From Pseudeuparius sepicola (Eukaryota; Arthropoda; Insecta; Coleoptera; Anthribidae): 64,000 bases of DNA. The stretch is from contig OY987301.1 of the NCBI GenBank assembly GCA_963920635.1, positions 58,224,560 through 58,288,559 on the forward strand. Reading direction: 5' to 3'. Both the position numbers and the translations under genes were made by a program. Below, one piece after another: positions 23,211-36,130 of the stretch (its first letter is position 1; each line of letters starts with the position of its first letter). Under the pieces are notes generated by a model. It saw only the letters and a list, made by a program, of their open reading frames with translations, did not search any database and was not told the origin of the DNA.

Positions 23211-23785
23211 TACGATTGGAAATGTTCTTTTCGGTTTACTTCCGTGCAAGAACTGTGTTCACACACTGTTGTAAGGACTCATTTAAAGAGAAATACCCAG
23301 AAAGTAACGCGGAAAAAACATTTCGTATCAAAATTCACATAAAAACTAAAGTTACGAGAAAACAGAGAATCGATGTAGAACCAGCCGAATTCAGCAAATG
23401 CTCCGAAGTTATTCCTGATTCAATAATTTCCCAATCAATTTCGCAAAAACTGTGTTCGCACACTGTTCTACTACTAAAATTAAGAGAAATACACGGAAAG
23501 TAAAAGGAAAAGAACATTTCCTATCGAAATTCACATGAAAAGTAAAGTTACGAGAAAACAGTGAATCGACGTATAACAAGCAATTTAGCAAATACACCGA
23601 AATTATCCGTGATTCTATAATTTCCCATCCAATTTCGCAAAAACTGTGTTCACACAATGTTTTAATTACTCATTTAAAGAGAAATACCCGAAAGTAACAC
23701 GAAAAGAACATTTCCTATCGAAATTCACATAAAAACTAAAGTTACGAGCAAACAGAGAATCGACGTAGAACCAGCGGAATTCAGC
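22690..23785 (+). repeat. Segmental copy G, direct orientation
   Basis: This segment is the reverse complement of about 33,380-34,470. Both ends of several landmarks fit: J2 at 22,967 matches J2 at 34,160, J5 at 23,242 matches J5 at 33,897, and the TTTTAATTACTCATTTAAAG variant near 23,665 matches its complement near 33,475. The inverted copy lacks 8 bp near 33,750, where GGAGCAGTTCCGC replaces the usual GGAGCATTTGCTGAATTCCGC. Confidence 0.86.
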
Positions 23786-25755
23786 AGAATCAGGGATAAT
23801 TTCGGAGCATTTGCTGAATTCCGCTGGTTCTACATCGATTCTCTGTTTTCTCGAAACTCTTTTGCTAAATTGGATGGGAAATTATTGAATCACGGATAAT
23901 TTCGGAGTATTTTCTGAATTGTGTGAATACACTTTTTGCGAAATTGGTTGAATCACGGTTAATTTCGGCGTATTTGCTAAATTGCTTGTTATACGTCGAT
24001 TCACTGTTGTCTCGTAACTTTAGTTTTTATGTGAATTTCGATAGGAAATGTTCTTTTCGTGTTACTTTCCGTGTATTTCTCTTACTTTTTGTGGTAGAAC
24101 AGTGTGCGAACACAGTTTTTGCGAAATTGAATGGGAAATTATTGAATCAGAGATAATTTCGGAGCATTTGCTGAATTCCGCTGGTTCCACATCGATTCTC
24201 TGTTTTCTCGTAACTTTAGTTTTCATGTGAATTTCGATAGGAAATGTTCTTTTCGTGTTACTTTCCGTGTATTTCTCTTAATTTTAGTAGTAGAACAGTG
24301 TGCGAACACAGTTTTTGCGAAATTGAATGGGAAATTATTGAATCAGGGATGGAGTATTTGCTGAATTCCGCTGGTTCTTCGTCGATTCTCTGTTTTCTCG
24401 TAACTTTAGTTTTTATGTGAATTTCGATAGGAAATGTTCTTTTCGTGTTACTTTCCGTGTATTTCTCTTACTCTTTGTGGTAGAAAGTGTGCGAACACAG
24501 TTTTTGCGAAATTGAATGGGAAATTATTGAATCAGAGATAATTTCGGAGCATTTGCTGAATTCCGCTGGTTCTAAATCGATTCTCTGTTTTCTCGTAACT
24601 TTAGTTTTCATGTGAATTTCGATAGGAAATGTTCTTTTCTTGTTACATTTCGTGTATACTACTAAAATTAAGAGAAATACAAGGAAAGTAACACGGAAAA
24701 AATATTTCGTATCAAAATTCACATAAAAACTAAAGTTACGAAAAAACATAGAATCGATGTAGAACCAGCGGAATTCAGCAAATGCTCCGAAGTTATCCCT
24801 GATTCAATAATTTCCCAATCAATTTCGCAAAAACTGTGTTCGCACACTGTTCTACTACTAAAATTAAGAGAAATACACGGAAAGTAAAACGAAAAGAACA
24901 TTTCCTATCGAAATTCACATGAAAAGTAAAGTTACGAGAAAACAGTAAATCGACGAAGAACCAGCGAAATTCAGCAAATACTCCGAAATTATCCCTGATT
25001 CAATAATTTCCCATTCAATTTCGCAAAAACTGTGTTCGCACACTGTTCTACTACTAAAATTAAGAGAAATACACGGAAAGTAACACGAAAAGAACATTTA
25101 CTATCGAAATTCACATAAAAACTAAAGTTACGAGCTAACAGAGAATCGACGTAGAACCAGCGTAATTCAGCAGAATCAGGGATAATTTCGGAGCATTTGC
25201 TGAATTCCGCTGGTTCTACATCGATTCTCTGTTTTCTCGTAACTCTTTTGCTAAATTGGATGGGAAATTATTGAATCACGGATAATTTCGGAGTATTTTC
25301 TGAATTGTGTGAATACACTTTTTGCGAAATTGGTTGAATCACGGTTAATTTCGGCGTATTTGCTAAATTGCTTGTTATACGTCGATTCACTGTTTTCTCG
25401 TAACTTTAGTTTTTATGTGAATTTCGATAGGAAATGTTCTTTTCGTGTTACTTTCCGTGTATTTATCTTACTTTTTGTGGTAGAACAGTGTGAGAACACA
25501 GTTTTTGCGAAATTGAATGGGAAATTATTGAATCAGAGATAATTTCGGAGCATTTGCTGAATTCCGCTGGTTCTACATCGATTCTCTGTTTTCTCGTAAC
25601 TTTAGTTTTCATGTGAATTTCGATAGGAAATGTTCTTTTCGTGTTACTTTCCGTGTATTTCTCTTAATTTTAGTAGTAGAACAGTGTGCGAACACAGTTT
25701 TTGCTAAATTGAATGGGAAATTATTGAATCAGGGATGGAGTATTCGCTGAATTCC
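23700..25755. repeat. Tandem duplication with 1,386-bp offset
   Basis: About 23,700-24,365 recurs at 25,090-25,755 with a constant offset of 1,386 bp. Shared markers are TTCAGCAGAATCAGGG (J3), CGGAGTATTTTCTGAATTGTG, GAATACACTTTTTGCG and TTGGTTGAATCACGG. A monomer with a 6-bp internal deletion (CAGGGATGGAG) ends both copies. Between them lie an F part up to the J4 breakpoint at 24,655 and an R part to 25,171. Confidence 0.87.
24645..24670. other. J4 breakpoint, representative (F to R switch)
   Basis: F sequence reading CGTGTAT is joined to R sequence ACTACTAAAATTAAGAGAAA. Copies are near 24,655 and 40,497 in this form and, complemented (TTTTAGTAGTATACACG), near 29,031 and 57,511. The join leaves only about 20 bp between the inverted arms, so a tight hairpin could form. 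Confidence 0.86.
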
Positions 25756-27120
25756 CTGATTCAAAAATTTCCCATTCCATTTCGCAAAAAATGTATTCGC
25801 ACACTGTTCTAAGAACTCATTTAAAGAGAAAGTAACACGGAAAGAACATTTCGTATCGAAATTCACATAAAAACTAAAGTCACGAGCAAACAGAGAATCG
25901 ACGTAGAACCAGCGGAATTCAGCAAATACTCTTTTGCTAAATTGGATGGGAAATTATTGAATCACGGATTATTTCGGAGTATTTTCTGAATTCCTCTGGT
26001 TATACGTCGAGTCACTGTTTTCTCGTAACTTTAGTTTTTATGTGAATTTCGACAGGAAATGTTCTTTCCGTGTTACTTTCCGGGTATTTCTCTTTAAATG
26101 AGTCGTTATAACAGTGTGCGAACACAGTTTTTGCGAAATTGAATGGGAAATTATTGAAAGAGGGATAATTTCGGAGTATTTGCTAAATTCCGCTGGTTAT
26201 ACGTCGATTCACTGTTTTCTCGTAATTTTAGTTTTTTTGTGAATTTCGATAGGAAAATGTTCCTTTCGTATTACATTCCGTGTATATCTCTTAAAATCAA
26301 TCCTTAGAAAACAGTTTTTGCGAAATTGATTGGGAAATTATTGAATCACGGATAATTTCGGAGTATTTTCTGAATTCCTCTGGTTATACGACGATTCACT
26401 GTTTTCTTGTAACTTTACTTTTTTTGTGAATTTCGATAGGAAATGTTCTTTCCGTGTTACTTTCCGGGTATTTCTCTTTAAATGAGTCGTTAGAACAGTG
26501 TGCGAACACAGTTTTTGCGAAATTGAATGGGAAATTATTGAAAGAGAGATAACTTCGGAGCATTTGCTGAATTCCGCTGGTTCTACATCGATTCTCTGTT
26601 TTCTCGTACCTTTAGTTTTTATGTGATTTCGATAGGAAATATCTTTTCGTGTTACTTTCCGTGTATTTCTCTTAACCTTTGTAGTAGAACAGTAGAAATT
26701 CATAAAAACTAAAGTTACGAGAAAACAGTGTATCGACGTATAACAAGAGGAATTCAGAAAATACTCCGAAATTATCCGTGATTCAATAATTTCCCACCAA
26801 TTTCGCAAAAACTGTGTTCACACACTGTTCTAAGTACTCATTTAAAGAGAAATACCCAGAAAGTAACATGAAAGGAACATTTCCTATCGAAATTCACATA
26901 AAAACTAAAGTTACGAGCAAACAGAGAATCGACGTAGAGCCAGCGGAAATACTCTTTTGGATGGGAAATTATTGAATCAGGGATAATTTCGAAGTATTTG
27001 CTGAATTCCGCTGGTACTACGTCTATTCTCTGTTTTCTCGTAACTTTAGTTTTTATGTGAATTTCGATAGGAAATGTTCTTTTCGTGTTACTTTCCGTGT
27101 ATTTCTCTTAACTTTAGTAG
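25487..27120. repeat. Segmental copy E, right (matches 14,151-15,980)
   Basis: This copy lacks one 196-bp monomer relative to the left copy, after the J2 at 25,931. Blocks are F to 25,755, R 25,760-25,931, F 25,937-26,685, R 26,700-26,952, and F after that. From about 26,330 it is also matched by 36,130 onward, and from 26,570 by 55,050 onward, so three copies of the last part exist in the window. Confidence 0.88.
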
Positions 27121-28060
27121 TAGAACAGTGTGTGAACACAGTTTTTGCGAAATTCGATGGGAAATTATTGAATCAGGGATAATTTCGGAGTATTTGCTAA
27201 ATTCCGCTGGTTATACGTCGATTCACTGTCTTCTCGTAACTTTAGTTTTTATGAATTTCTACTGTTGTACTACAAAGGTTAAGAGAAATACACGGAAAGT
27301 AACATGAAAAGAATATTTCTTATCGAAATCACATAAAAACTAAAGGTACGAGAAAACAGAGAATCGATGTACAACCAGCGGAATTCAGCAAATGCTCCGA
27401 AGTTATCCCTGATTCAATAATTTCACAATCAATTTAGCAAAAACTGTTTTCACACACTGTTCTAAGGACTAATTTTAAGAGATATATACGGAATGTAATA
27501 CGAAAGGAACATTTCCTATCGAAATTCACAAAAAAACTAGAGAAAACAGAGAATCGACGTAGCGGAATTCAGCAAATACTTCGAAATTGTCCCTGATTCA
27601 ATATCATCCAATCCAATCCATTCAATAATCATCCAATTTCAAATTAACTATTTTCACACACTGTTCTAAGGCCATTTTAAGAGAAATACACAGAAAGTAA
27701 CAAGAAAAGATCATTTCCTATCGAAATTCACATAAAAACTAAAATTACGAGAAAACAGTGAATCGACGTATATCCAGCGGAATTCAGCAAATACACCGAA
27801 TTTATCCGTGATTCAATAATTTCCCATCCAATTTCGCAAAACCTGTGTTCACACATTGTTCTAAGGACTCTTTAAAGAGAAAATACCCAGAAAGTAACAC
27901 GGAAAGAACATTTCGTATCGATATTCACAAAAAAACGCAAAAACTGTTTTCACACACTAAGAGAAATAGACGGAAAGAAACCCGAAAAGAACATTTCCTA
28001 TCGTAATTCACATAAAAACTAAAGTTACGAGAAAACAGAGAATCGATGTGGAACCAGCGG

Positions 28061-28256
28061 AATTCAGCAAATGCTCCGAAATTATCCCTGATTCAATAAT
28101 TTCCCATCGAATTTCGCAAAAACTGTGTTCACACACTGTTCTACTACTAAAATTAAGAGAAATACACGGAAAGTAAAACGAAAAGAACATTTCCTATCGA
28201 AATTCACATAAAAACTAAAGTTACGAGCAAACAGAGAATAGACGTAGAACCAGCGG
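28061..28256 (-). repeat. Reference R monomer, intact 196 bp
   Basis: This intact reverse-orientation monomer lies between two CCAGCGGAATTCAGC landmarks spaced exactly 196 bp apart. On the + strand it reads, in order, CTGATTCAATAATTTCCC, TTTCGCAAAAACTGTG, CACTGTTCTACTACTAAAA, TAAGAGAAATACACGG, CATTTCCTATCGAAATTC, TAAAAACTAAAGTTACGAG and CCAGCGG. It confirms that both orientations share one period. Confidence 0.93.
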
Positions 28257-29450
28257 AATTCAGCAAATACTTCGAAATTATCCCTGATTCAATAATTTCC
28301 CATCTAATTTAGCAAAAGAGTATTTGCTGGATTCCGCTGGTTCTACGTCGATTCTCTGTTTGCTCGTAACATTAGTTTTCATGTGAATTTCGATAGGAAA
28401 TGTTCTTTTCGTGTTACTTTCCGTGTATTTCTCTTAATTTTAGTAGTAGAACAGTGTGCGAACACAGTTTTTGCTAAATTGAATGGGAAATTATTGAATC
28501 AGGGATGGAGTATTTGCTGAATTCCGCTTGTTCTTCGTCGATTCTCTGTTTTCTCGTAACTTTAGTTTTTATGTGAATTTCGATACGAAATGTTTTTTCC
28601 GCGATACTTACTGTGTATTTCTCTTTTAATGAGTCCTTAGAACAATGTGTGAACACAGTTTTTGCGAAATTGGATGGGAAATTATTGAATCACGGGTATC
28701 CGAGAGTATTTGCTGAATTCCTCTGGTTATACGTCGATTCACTGTTTTCTCCTAATTTTAGTTTTTATGTGAATTTCGATAGGAAATGATCTTTTCTTGT
28801 TACTTTCGGGTATTTCTCTTTAAATGAGTCCTTAAAACATTGTGTGAACACAGTTTTTGCGAAATTGGATGGGAAATTATTGAATCAGGAATAATTTCGG
28901 AGTATTTGCTGAATTCCGCTAGTTCTTCGTCGATTCTCTGTTTCCTCGTAACTTTAGTTTTTTTGTGAATTTCGATACGAAATATTTTTTCCGTGTTACT
29001 TTCCTTGTATTTCTCTTAATTTTAGTAGTATACACGAAAAGTAACACGAAAAGAACATTTCCTATCGAAATTCACATGAAAACTAAAGTTACGAGAAAAC
29101 AGAGAATCGATGTGGAACCAGCGGAATTCAGCAAATGCTCCGAAATTATCTCTGATTCAATAATTTCCCATTCAATTTCGCAAAAACTGTGTTCGCACAC
29201 TGTTCTACCACAAAAAGTAAGAGAAATACACGGAAAGTAACACGAAAAGAACATTTCCTATCGAAATTCACATAAAAACTAAAGTTACGAGAAAACAGTG
29301 AATCGACGTATAACAAGCAATTTAGCAAATACGCCGAAATTAACCGTGATTCAACCAATTTCGCAAAAAGTGTATTCACACAATTCAGAAAATACTCCGT
29401 AATTATCCGTAATTCAATAATTTCCCATCCAATTTAGCTAAAGAGTTTCG

Positions 29451-32400
29451 AGAAAACAGAGAATCGATGTAGAACCAGCGGAATTCAGCAAATGCTCCGA
29501 AATTATCCCTGATTCTGCTGAATTCCGCTGGTTCTACGTCGATTCTCTGTTTGCTTGTAACTTTAGTTTTTATGTGAATTTCGATAGGAAATGTTCTTTT
29601 CGTGTTACTTTCGGGTATTTCTCTTTAAATGAGTAATTAAAACATTGTGTGAACACAGTTTTTGCGAAATTGGATGGGAAATTATAGAATCACGGATAAT
29701 TTCGGCGTATTTGCTAAATTGCTTGTTATACGTCGATTCACTGTTTTCTCGTAACTTTACTTTTTATGTGAATTTCGATAGGAAATGTTCTTTTCGTGTT
29801 ACTTTCCGTGTATTTCTCTTAATTTTAGTAGTAGAACAGTGTGCGAACACAGTTTTTGCGAAAAGTAGAATGGGAAATTATTGAATCAGGGATAATTTCG
29901 GAGTATTTGCTAAATTCCGCTGGTTATACGTCGATTCAAGTTCTCGTAACTTTAGTTTTTATGTGAATTACGATAGGAAATGTTCTTTTCGGGTTTCTTT
30001 CCGTCTATTTCTCTTAGTGTGTGAAAACAGTTTTTGCGTTTTTTTGTGAATTTCGATAGGAAATGTTCTTTTCGTGTTACTTTCTGTGTATTTCTCTTAA
30101 AATGAGTCCTTGGAACCGTGTGTAAAAATAGTTTTTGCGAAATTGGATGGGATAATTTCGAAGTTTTTGCTGAATTCCGCTATTTATACATCGATTCACT
30201 GTTTTCTCGTAACTTTAGTTTTTATGAATTTCTACTGTTCTACTACAAAGATTAAGAGAAATACACGGAAAGTAACACGAAAAGAATATTTCCTATCGAA
30301 ATCACATAAAAACTAAAGGTACGAGAAAACAGAGAATCGATGTATAACCAGCGGAATTCAGCAAATGCTCCGAAGTTATCCCTGATTCAATAATTTCCCA
30401 ATCAATTTCGCAAAACTGTTTTCACACACTGTTCTAAGGACTAATTTTATGAGATATAGACGGAATGTAATACGAAAGGAACATTTCCTATCGAAATTCA
30501 CAAAAAAACTAGAGAAAACAGAGAATCGCCGTAGCGGAAATCAGCAAATACTTCGAAATTGTCCCTGATTCAATAATCATCCAATCCAATCCATTCAATA
30601 ATCATCCAATTTCAAATTAACTATTTTCACACACTGTTCTAAGGCTCATTTTAAGAGAAATACACAGAAAGTAACAAGAATAGATCATTTCCTATCGAAA
30701 TTCACATAAAAACTAAAATCACGAGACGTATAACCAGCGGAATTTAGCAAATACTCCGAAATTATCCCTGATTCAAAAATTTCCCATTCTATTTCGCAAA
30801 AACTGTATTCGCACACTGTTCTAAGAACTCGTTTAAAGAGAAAGTAACACGGAAAGAACATTTCCTATCGAAATTCACATAAAAACTAAAGTTACGAGAA
30901 AACAGTGAATCGACGTATAACCAGCGGAATTCAGCAAATACTCCGAAATTAAACGTGATTCAATAATTTCCCGTCCAATTTCGCAAAAACTGTGTTCACC
31001 CACTGTTCTAAGGACTCATTTCAAGAGAAATACCCAGAAAGTAACACGGAAAGAACATTTCGTATCGAAATTCACATAAAAACTAAAGTTACTAGAAAAC
31101 AGAGAATCTACGAAGAACCAGCGGAATTCAGAAAATACTCCGAAATTGTCCCTGATTCAATAATTTCCGATTCAATTTCGCAAAAACTGTGTTCGCACAC
31201 TGTTCTACTACTAAAATTAAGAGAAATACACGGAAAGTAAAACGAAAAGAACATTTCCTATCGAAATTCACATAAAAACTAAAGTTACGAGCAAACAGAG
31301 AATAGACGTAGAACCAGCGGAATTCAGCAAATACTTCGAAATTATCCCTGATTCAATAATTTCCCATCTAATTTAGCAAAAGAGTATTTGCTGGATTCCG
31401 CTGGTTCTACGTCGATTCTCTGTTTGCTCGTAACATTAGTTTTCATGTGAATTTCGATAGGAAATGTTCTTTTCGTGTTACTTTCCGTGTATTTCTCTTA
31501 ATTTTAGTAGTAGAACAGTGTGCGAACACAGTTTTTGCTAAATTGAATGGGAAATTATTGAATCAGGGATGGAGTATTTGCTGAATTCCGCTTGTTCTTC
31601 GTCGATTCTCTGTTTTCTCGTAACTTTAGTTTTTATGTGAATTTCGATACGAAATGTTTTTTCCGCGATACTTACTGTGTATTTCTCTTTTAATGAGTCC
31701 TTAGAACAATGTGTGAACACAGTTTTTGCGAAATTGGATGGGAAATTATTGAATCACGGGTATCCGAGAGTATTTGCTGAATTCCTCTGGTTATACGTCG
31801 ATTCACTGTTTTCTCGTAATTTTAGTTTTTATGTGAATTTCGATAGGAATTGATCTTTTCTTGTTACTTTCTGTGTATTTCTCTTAAAATGGCTTTAGAA
31901 CAGTGTGTGAAAATAGTTACTTTGAAATTGGATGATTATTGAATGGATTGGTTTGGATGATTATTGAATCAGGGACAATTTCGAAGTATTTGCTGAATTA
32001 CGCTACGTCGATTCTCTGTTTTCTCCAGTTTTTTTGTGAATTTCGATAGGAAATGTTCCTTTCGTATTACATTCCGTATATATCTCTTAAAATTAGTCCT
32101 TAGAACAGTGTGTGAAAACAGTTTTTGCTAAATTGATTGTGAAATTATTGAATCAGGGATAACTTCGGAGCATTTGCTGAATTCCGCTGGTTGTACATCG
32201 ATTCTCTGTTTTCTCGTACCTTTAGTTTTTATGTGATTTCGATAGGAAATATTCTTTTCGTGTTACTATTCGTGTATTTCTCTTAACCTTTGTAGTACAA
32301 CAGTAGAAATTCATAAAAACTAAAGCTACGAGAAGACAGTGAATCGACGTATAACGAGCGGAACTTAGCAAATACTCCGAAATTATCCCTGATTCAAAAA

Positions 32401-33048
32401 TTTCCCATTCCATTTCGCAAAAACTGTGTTCGCACACTGTTCTAAGGACTCATTTTAAGAGAAATACACGAAAGTAACACGTAAAGAACATTTCCTATCG
32501 AAATTCACTAATAACTAAAGTTACGAGAAAACAGTGAATCGACGTATAACCAGCGGAATTCAGCAAATACTCCGAAATTATCCGTGATTCAATAATTTCC
32601 CATCCAATTTCGCAAAAACTGTGTTCACACATTGTTCTACTACTAAAATTAAGAGAAATACACGGAAAGTAACACGAAAAGAACATTTCCTATCGAAATT
32701 CACATAAAAACTAAAGTTACGAGAAAACAGAGAATAGACGTAGAACCAGCGGAATTCAGCAAATACTTGGAAATTATCCCTGATTCAATAATTTCCCATC
32801 CAATTTAGCAAAAGAGTATTTGCTGAATTCCGCTGGTTCTACGTCGATTCTCTGTTTGCTCGTAACATTAGGTTTCATGTGAATTTCGATAGGAAATGTT
32901 CTTTTCGTGTTACTTTCCGTGTATTTCTCTTAATTTTAGTAGTAGAACAGTGTGCGAACACAGTTTTGATCAGGGATAATTTCGGAGTATTTGCTAAATT
33001 CCGCTGGTTATACGTCGATTCAAGTTCTCGTAACTTTAGTTTTTATGT
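29451..33048. repeat. Segmental copy D, second of three
   Basis: This copy sits inside copy A and corresponds to 16,395-19,795 at offsets of 13,056 and then 13,253 bp. Relative to the first copy it has an extra R monomer at about 30,860-31,060. The run around 29,440 reads AGCTAAAGAGTTTCGAG, a fused remnant of J2 joined to monomer sequence. At 33,048 the D similarity ends and a TTTTCCTTTTACTTTCC variant begins. Confidence 0.88.
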
Positions 33049-33379
33049 GAATTTCGATAGGAAATGTTCTTTTCCTTTTACTTTCCGTGTATTTCTCTTA
33101 ATTTTAGTAGTAGAACAGTGTGCGAACACAGTTTTTGCGAAAAGTAGAATGGGAAATTATTGAATCAGGGATAATTTCTTAGTATTTGCTAAATTCCGCT
33201 GGTTATACTTCGATTCAAGTTCTCGTAACTTTAGTTTTTATGTGAATTACGATAGGAAATGTTCTTTTCGGGTTTCTTTCTGTGTATTTCTCTTAAAATG
33301 AGTCCTTGGAACCGTGTATAAGAATAGTTTTTGCGAAATTGGATGGGATAATTTCGAAGTTTTTGCTGAATTCCGCTGG

Positions 33380-34470
33380 TTCTACGTCGATTCTCTGTTT
33401 GCTCGTAACTTTAGTTTTTATGTGAATTTCGATAGGAAATGTTCTTTTCGTATTACTTTCGGGTATTTCTCTTTAAATAAGTAATTAAAACATTGTGTGA
33501 ACACAGTTTTTGCGAAATTGGATGGGAAATTATAGAATCACGGATAATTTCGGCGTATTTGCTAAATTGCTTGTTATACGTCGATTCACTGTTTTCTCGT
33601 AACTTTACTTTTCATGTGAATTTCGATAGGAAATGTTCTTTTCCTTTTACTTTCCGTGTATTTCTCTTAATTTTAGTAGTAGAACAGTGTGCGAACACAG
33701 TTTTTGCGAAATTGATTGGGAAATTATTGAATCAGGAATAACTTCGGAGCAGTTCCGCTGGTTCTACATCGATTCTCTGTTTTCTCGTAACTTTAGTTTT
33801 TATGTGAATTTTGATACGAAATGTTTTTTCCGCGTTACTTTCTGGGTATTTCTCTTTAAATGAGTCCTTACAACAGTGTGTGAACACAGTTTTTGCACGG
33901 AAGTAAACCGAAAAGAACATTTCCAATCGTAATTCACATAAAAACTAAAGTTGCGAGAACTTGAATCGACGTATAACCAGCGGAATTTAGCAAATACTCC
34001 GAAATTATCCCTGATCAAAACTGTGTTCGCACACTGTTCTACTACTAAAATTAAGAGAAATACACGGAAAGTAACACGAAAAGAACATTTCCTATCGAAA
34101 TTCACATGAAAACTAATGTTACGAGCAAACAGAGAATCGACGTAGAACCAGCGGAATTCAGCAAATACTCTTTTGCTAAATTGGAAGGGAAATTATTGAA
34201 TCAGGGATAATTTCGAAGTATTTGCTGAATTCCGCTGGTTCTACGTCTATTCTCTGTTTTCTCGTAACTTTAGTTTTTATGTGAATTTCGATAGGAAATG
34301 TTCTTTTCGTGTTACTTTCCGTGTATTTCTCTTAATTTTAGTAGTAGAACAGTGTGTGAACACAGTTTTTGCGAAATTGGATGGGAAATTATTGAATCAC
34401 GGATAATTTCGGAGTATTTGCTGAATTCCGCTGGTTATACGTCGATTCACTGTTTTCTCGTAGCTTTAGT
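33380..34470 (-). repeat. Segmental copy G, inverted orientation
   Basis: This is the inverted partner of 22,690-23,785. A third member is its direct copy at about 62,246-63,336 in the right-end duplication. Because the segment contains both F and R monomers, this is an inversion of a multi-monomer block, not just a strand switch of single units. Confidence 0.85.
33885..33905. other. J5 breakpoint, representative (F to R switch)
   Basis: F sequence CACAGTTTTTGC is joined to R sequence ACGGAAGTAAACCG. Copies are at about 33,897 and 62,763, with the complemented form (GGTTTACTTCCGTGCAA) at about 3,782 and 23,242. All four belong to the same segmental family (copy G and its relatives), so this breakpoint was probably created once and then duplicated and inverted with its flanks. 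Confidence 0.86.
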
Positions 34471-35133
34471 TTTTATGAATTTCTACTGTTGTACTACAAA
34501 GGTTAAGAGAAATACACGGAAAGTAACAAGAAAAGATCATTTCCTATCGAAATTCACATAAAAACTAAAATTACGAGAAAACAGTGAATCGACGTATAAC
34601 CAGAGGAATTCAGCAAATACTCTCGGATACCCGTGATTCAATAATTTTCCATCCAATTTCGCAAAAACTGTGTTCACACATTGTTCTAAGGACTCATTAA
34701 AAGAGAAATACACAGTAAGTATCGCGGAAAAAACATTTCGTATCGAAATTCACATAAAAACTAAAGTTACGAGAAAACAGAGAATCGACGAAGAACCAGC
34801 GGAATTCAGCAAATACTCCATCCCTGATTCAATAATTTCCCATTCAATTTAGCAAAAACTGTGTTCGCACACTGTTCTACTACTAAAATTAAGAGAAATA
34901 CACGGAAAGTAACACGGAAAAAACATTTCGTATCGAAATTCACAAAAAAACAAGAGTTACGAGAAAACAGAGAATCGACGAAGAACCAGCGAAATTCAGC
35001 AAATATTCCGAAATTATCCCTGATTCAATAATTTCCCATTCAATTTCGCAAAAACTGTGTTCGCACACTGTTCTACTACTAAAATTAAGAGAAATACACG
35101 GAAAGTAACACGAAAAGAACATTTCCTATCGAA

Positions 35134-36130
35134 ATTCACATAAAAAGTAAAGTTACGAGAAAACAGTGAATTGACGTATAACAAGCAATTTAGCAAATAC
35201 GCCGAAATTATCCGTGATTTTATAATTTCTCATCCAATTTCGCAAAAACTGTGTTCACACAATGTTTTAATTACTCATTTAAAGAGAAATACCCGAAAGT
35301 AACACGAAAAGAACATTTCCTATCGAAATTCACATAAAAACTAAAGTTACGAGCAAACAGAGAATCGACGTAGAACCAGCGGAATTCAGCAAAAACTTCG
35401 AAATTATCCCATCCAATTTCGCAAAAACTATTTTTACACACGGTTCCAAGGACTCATTTTAAGAGAAATACACAGAAAGTAACACGAAAAGAACATTTCC
35501 TATCGAAATTCACAAAAAAACGCAAAAACTGTTTTCACACACTAAGAGAAATAGACGGAAAGAAACCCGAAAAGAACATTTCCTATCGTAATTCACATAA
35601 AAACTAAAGTTACGAGAACTTGAATCGACGTATAACCAGCGGAATTTAGCAAATACTCCGAAATTATCCCTGATTCAATAATTTCCCATTCTACTTTTCG
35701 CAAAAACTGTGTTCGCACACTGTTCTACTACTAAAATTAAGAGAAATACACGGAAAGTAACACGAAAAGAACATTTCCTATCGAAATTCACATAAAAAGT
35801 AAAGTTACGAGAAAACAGTGAATCGACGTATAACAAGCAATTTAGCAAATACGCCGAAATTATCCGTGATTCTATAATTTCCCATCCAATTTCGCAAAAA
35901 CTGTGTTCACACAATGTTTTAATTACTCATTTAAAGAGAAATACCCGAAAGTAACACGAAAAGAACATTTCCTATCGAAATTCACATAAAAACTAAAGTT
36001 ACAAGCAAACAGAGAATCGACGTAGAACCAGCGGAATTCAGCAGAATCAGGGATAATTTCGGAGCATTTGCTGAATTCCGCTGGTTCTACATCGATTCTC
36101 TGTTTTCTCGAAACTCTTTTGCTAAATTGG
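35134..36130. repeat. R-orientation satellite between copies A and F
   Basis: R monomers run to the J3 junction at about 36,043 and then become F. The part 35,390-35,470 carries the GGTTCCAAGGACTC variant and the half-unit deletion ACGCAAAAACTGTTTTCAC near 35,520. The same combination occurs at about 4,730-4,870 and 11,270-11,400. The stretch at 36,043-36,120 repeats the TCTCGAAACTCTTTTGC deletion seen at about 23,850. Confidence 0.84.

Larger units (their letters stand above)
26570..35134. repeat. Large segmental copy A, left (matches 55,047-64,000)
   Basis: This is nearly identical to the right end of the window. The offset is 28,480 bp up to about 29,100 and 28,866 bp after it; the 386-bp step is an insertion in the right copy. 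Orientation blocks are F to 26,685, R 26,700-26,952, F 26,957-27,250, R 27,280-28,315, F 28,320-29,031, R 29,035-29,514, F 29,518-30,230, R 30,260-31,379, F 31,385-32,297, R 32,315-32,809, F 32,815-33,897, R 33,900-34,160, F 34,165-34,475, and R from 34,500. All switches use J1-J5. No gene seen. Confidence 0.93.
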
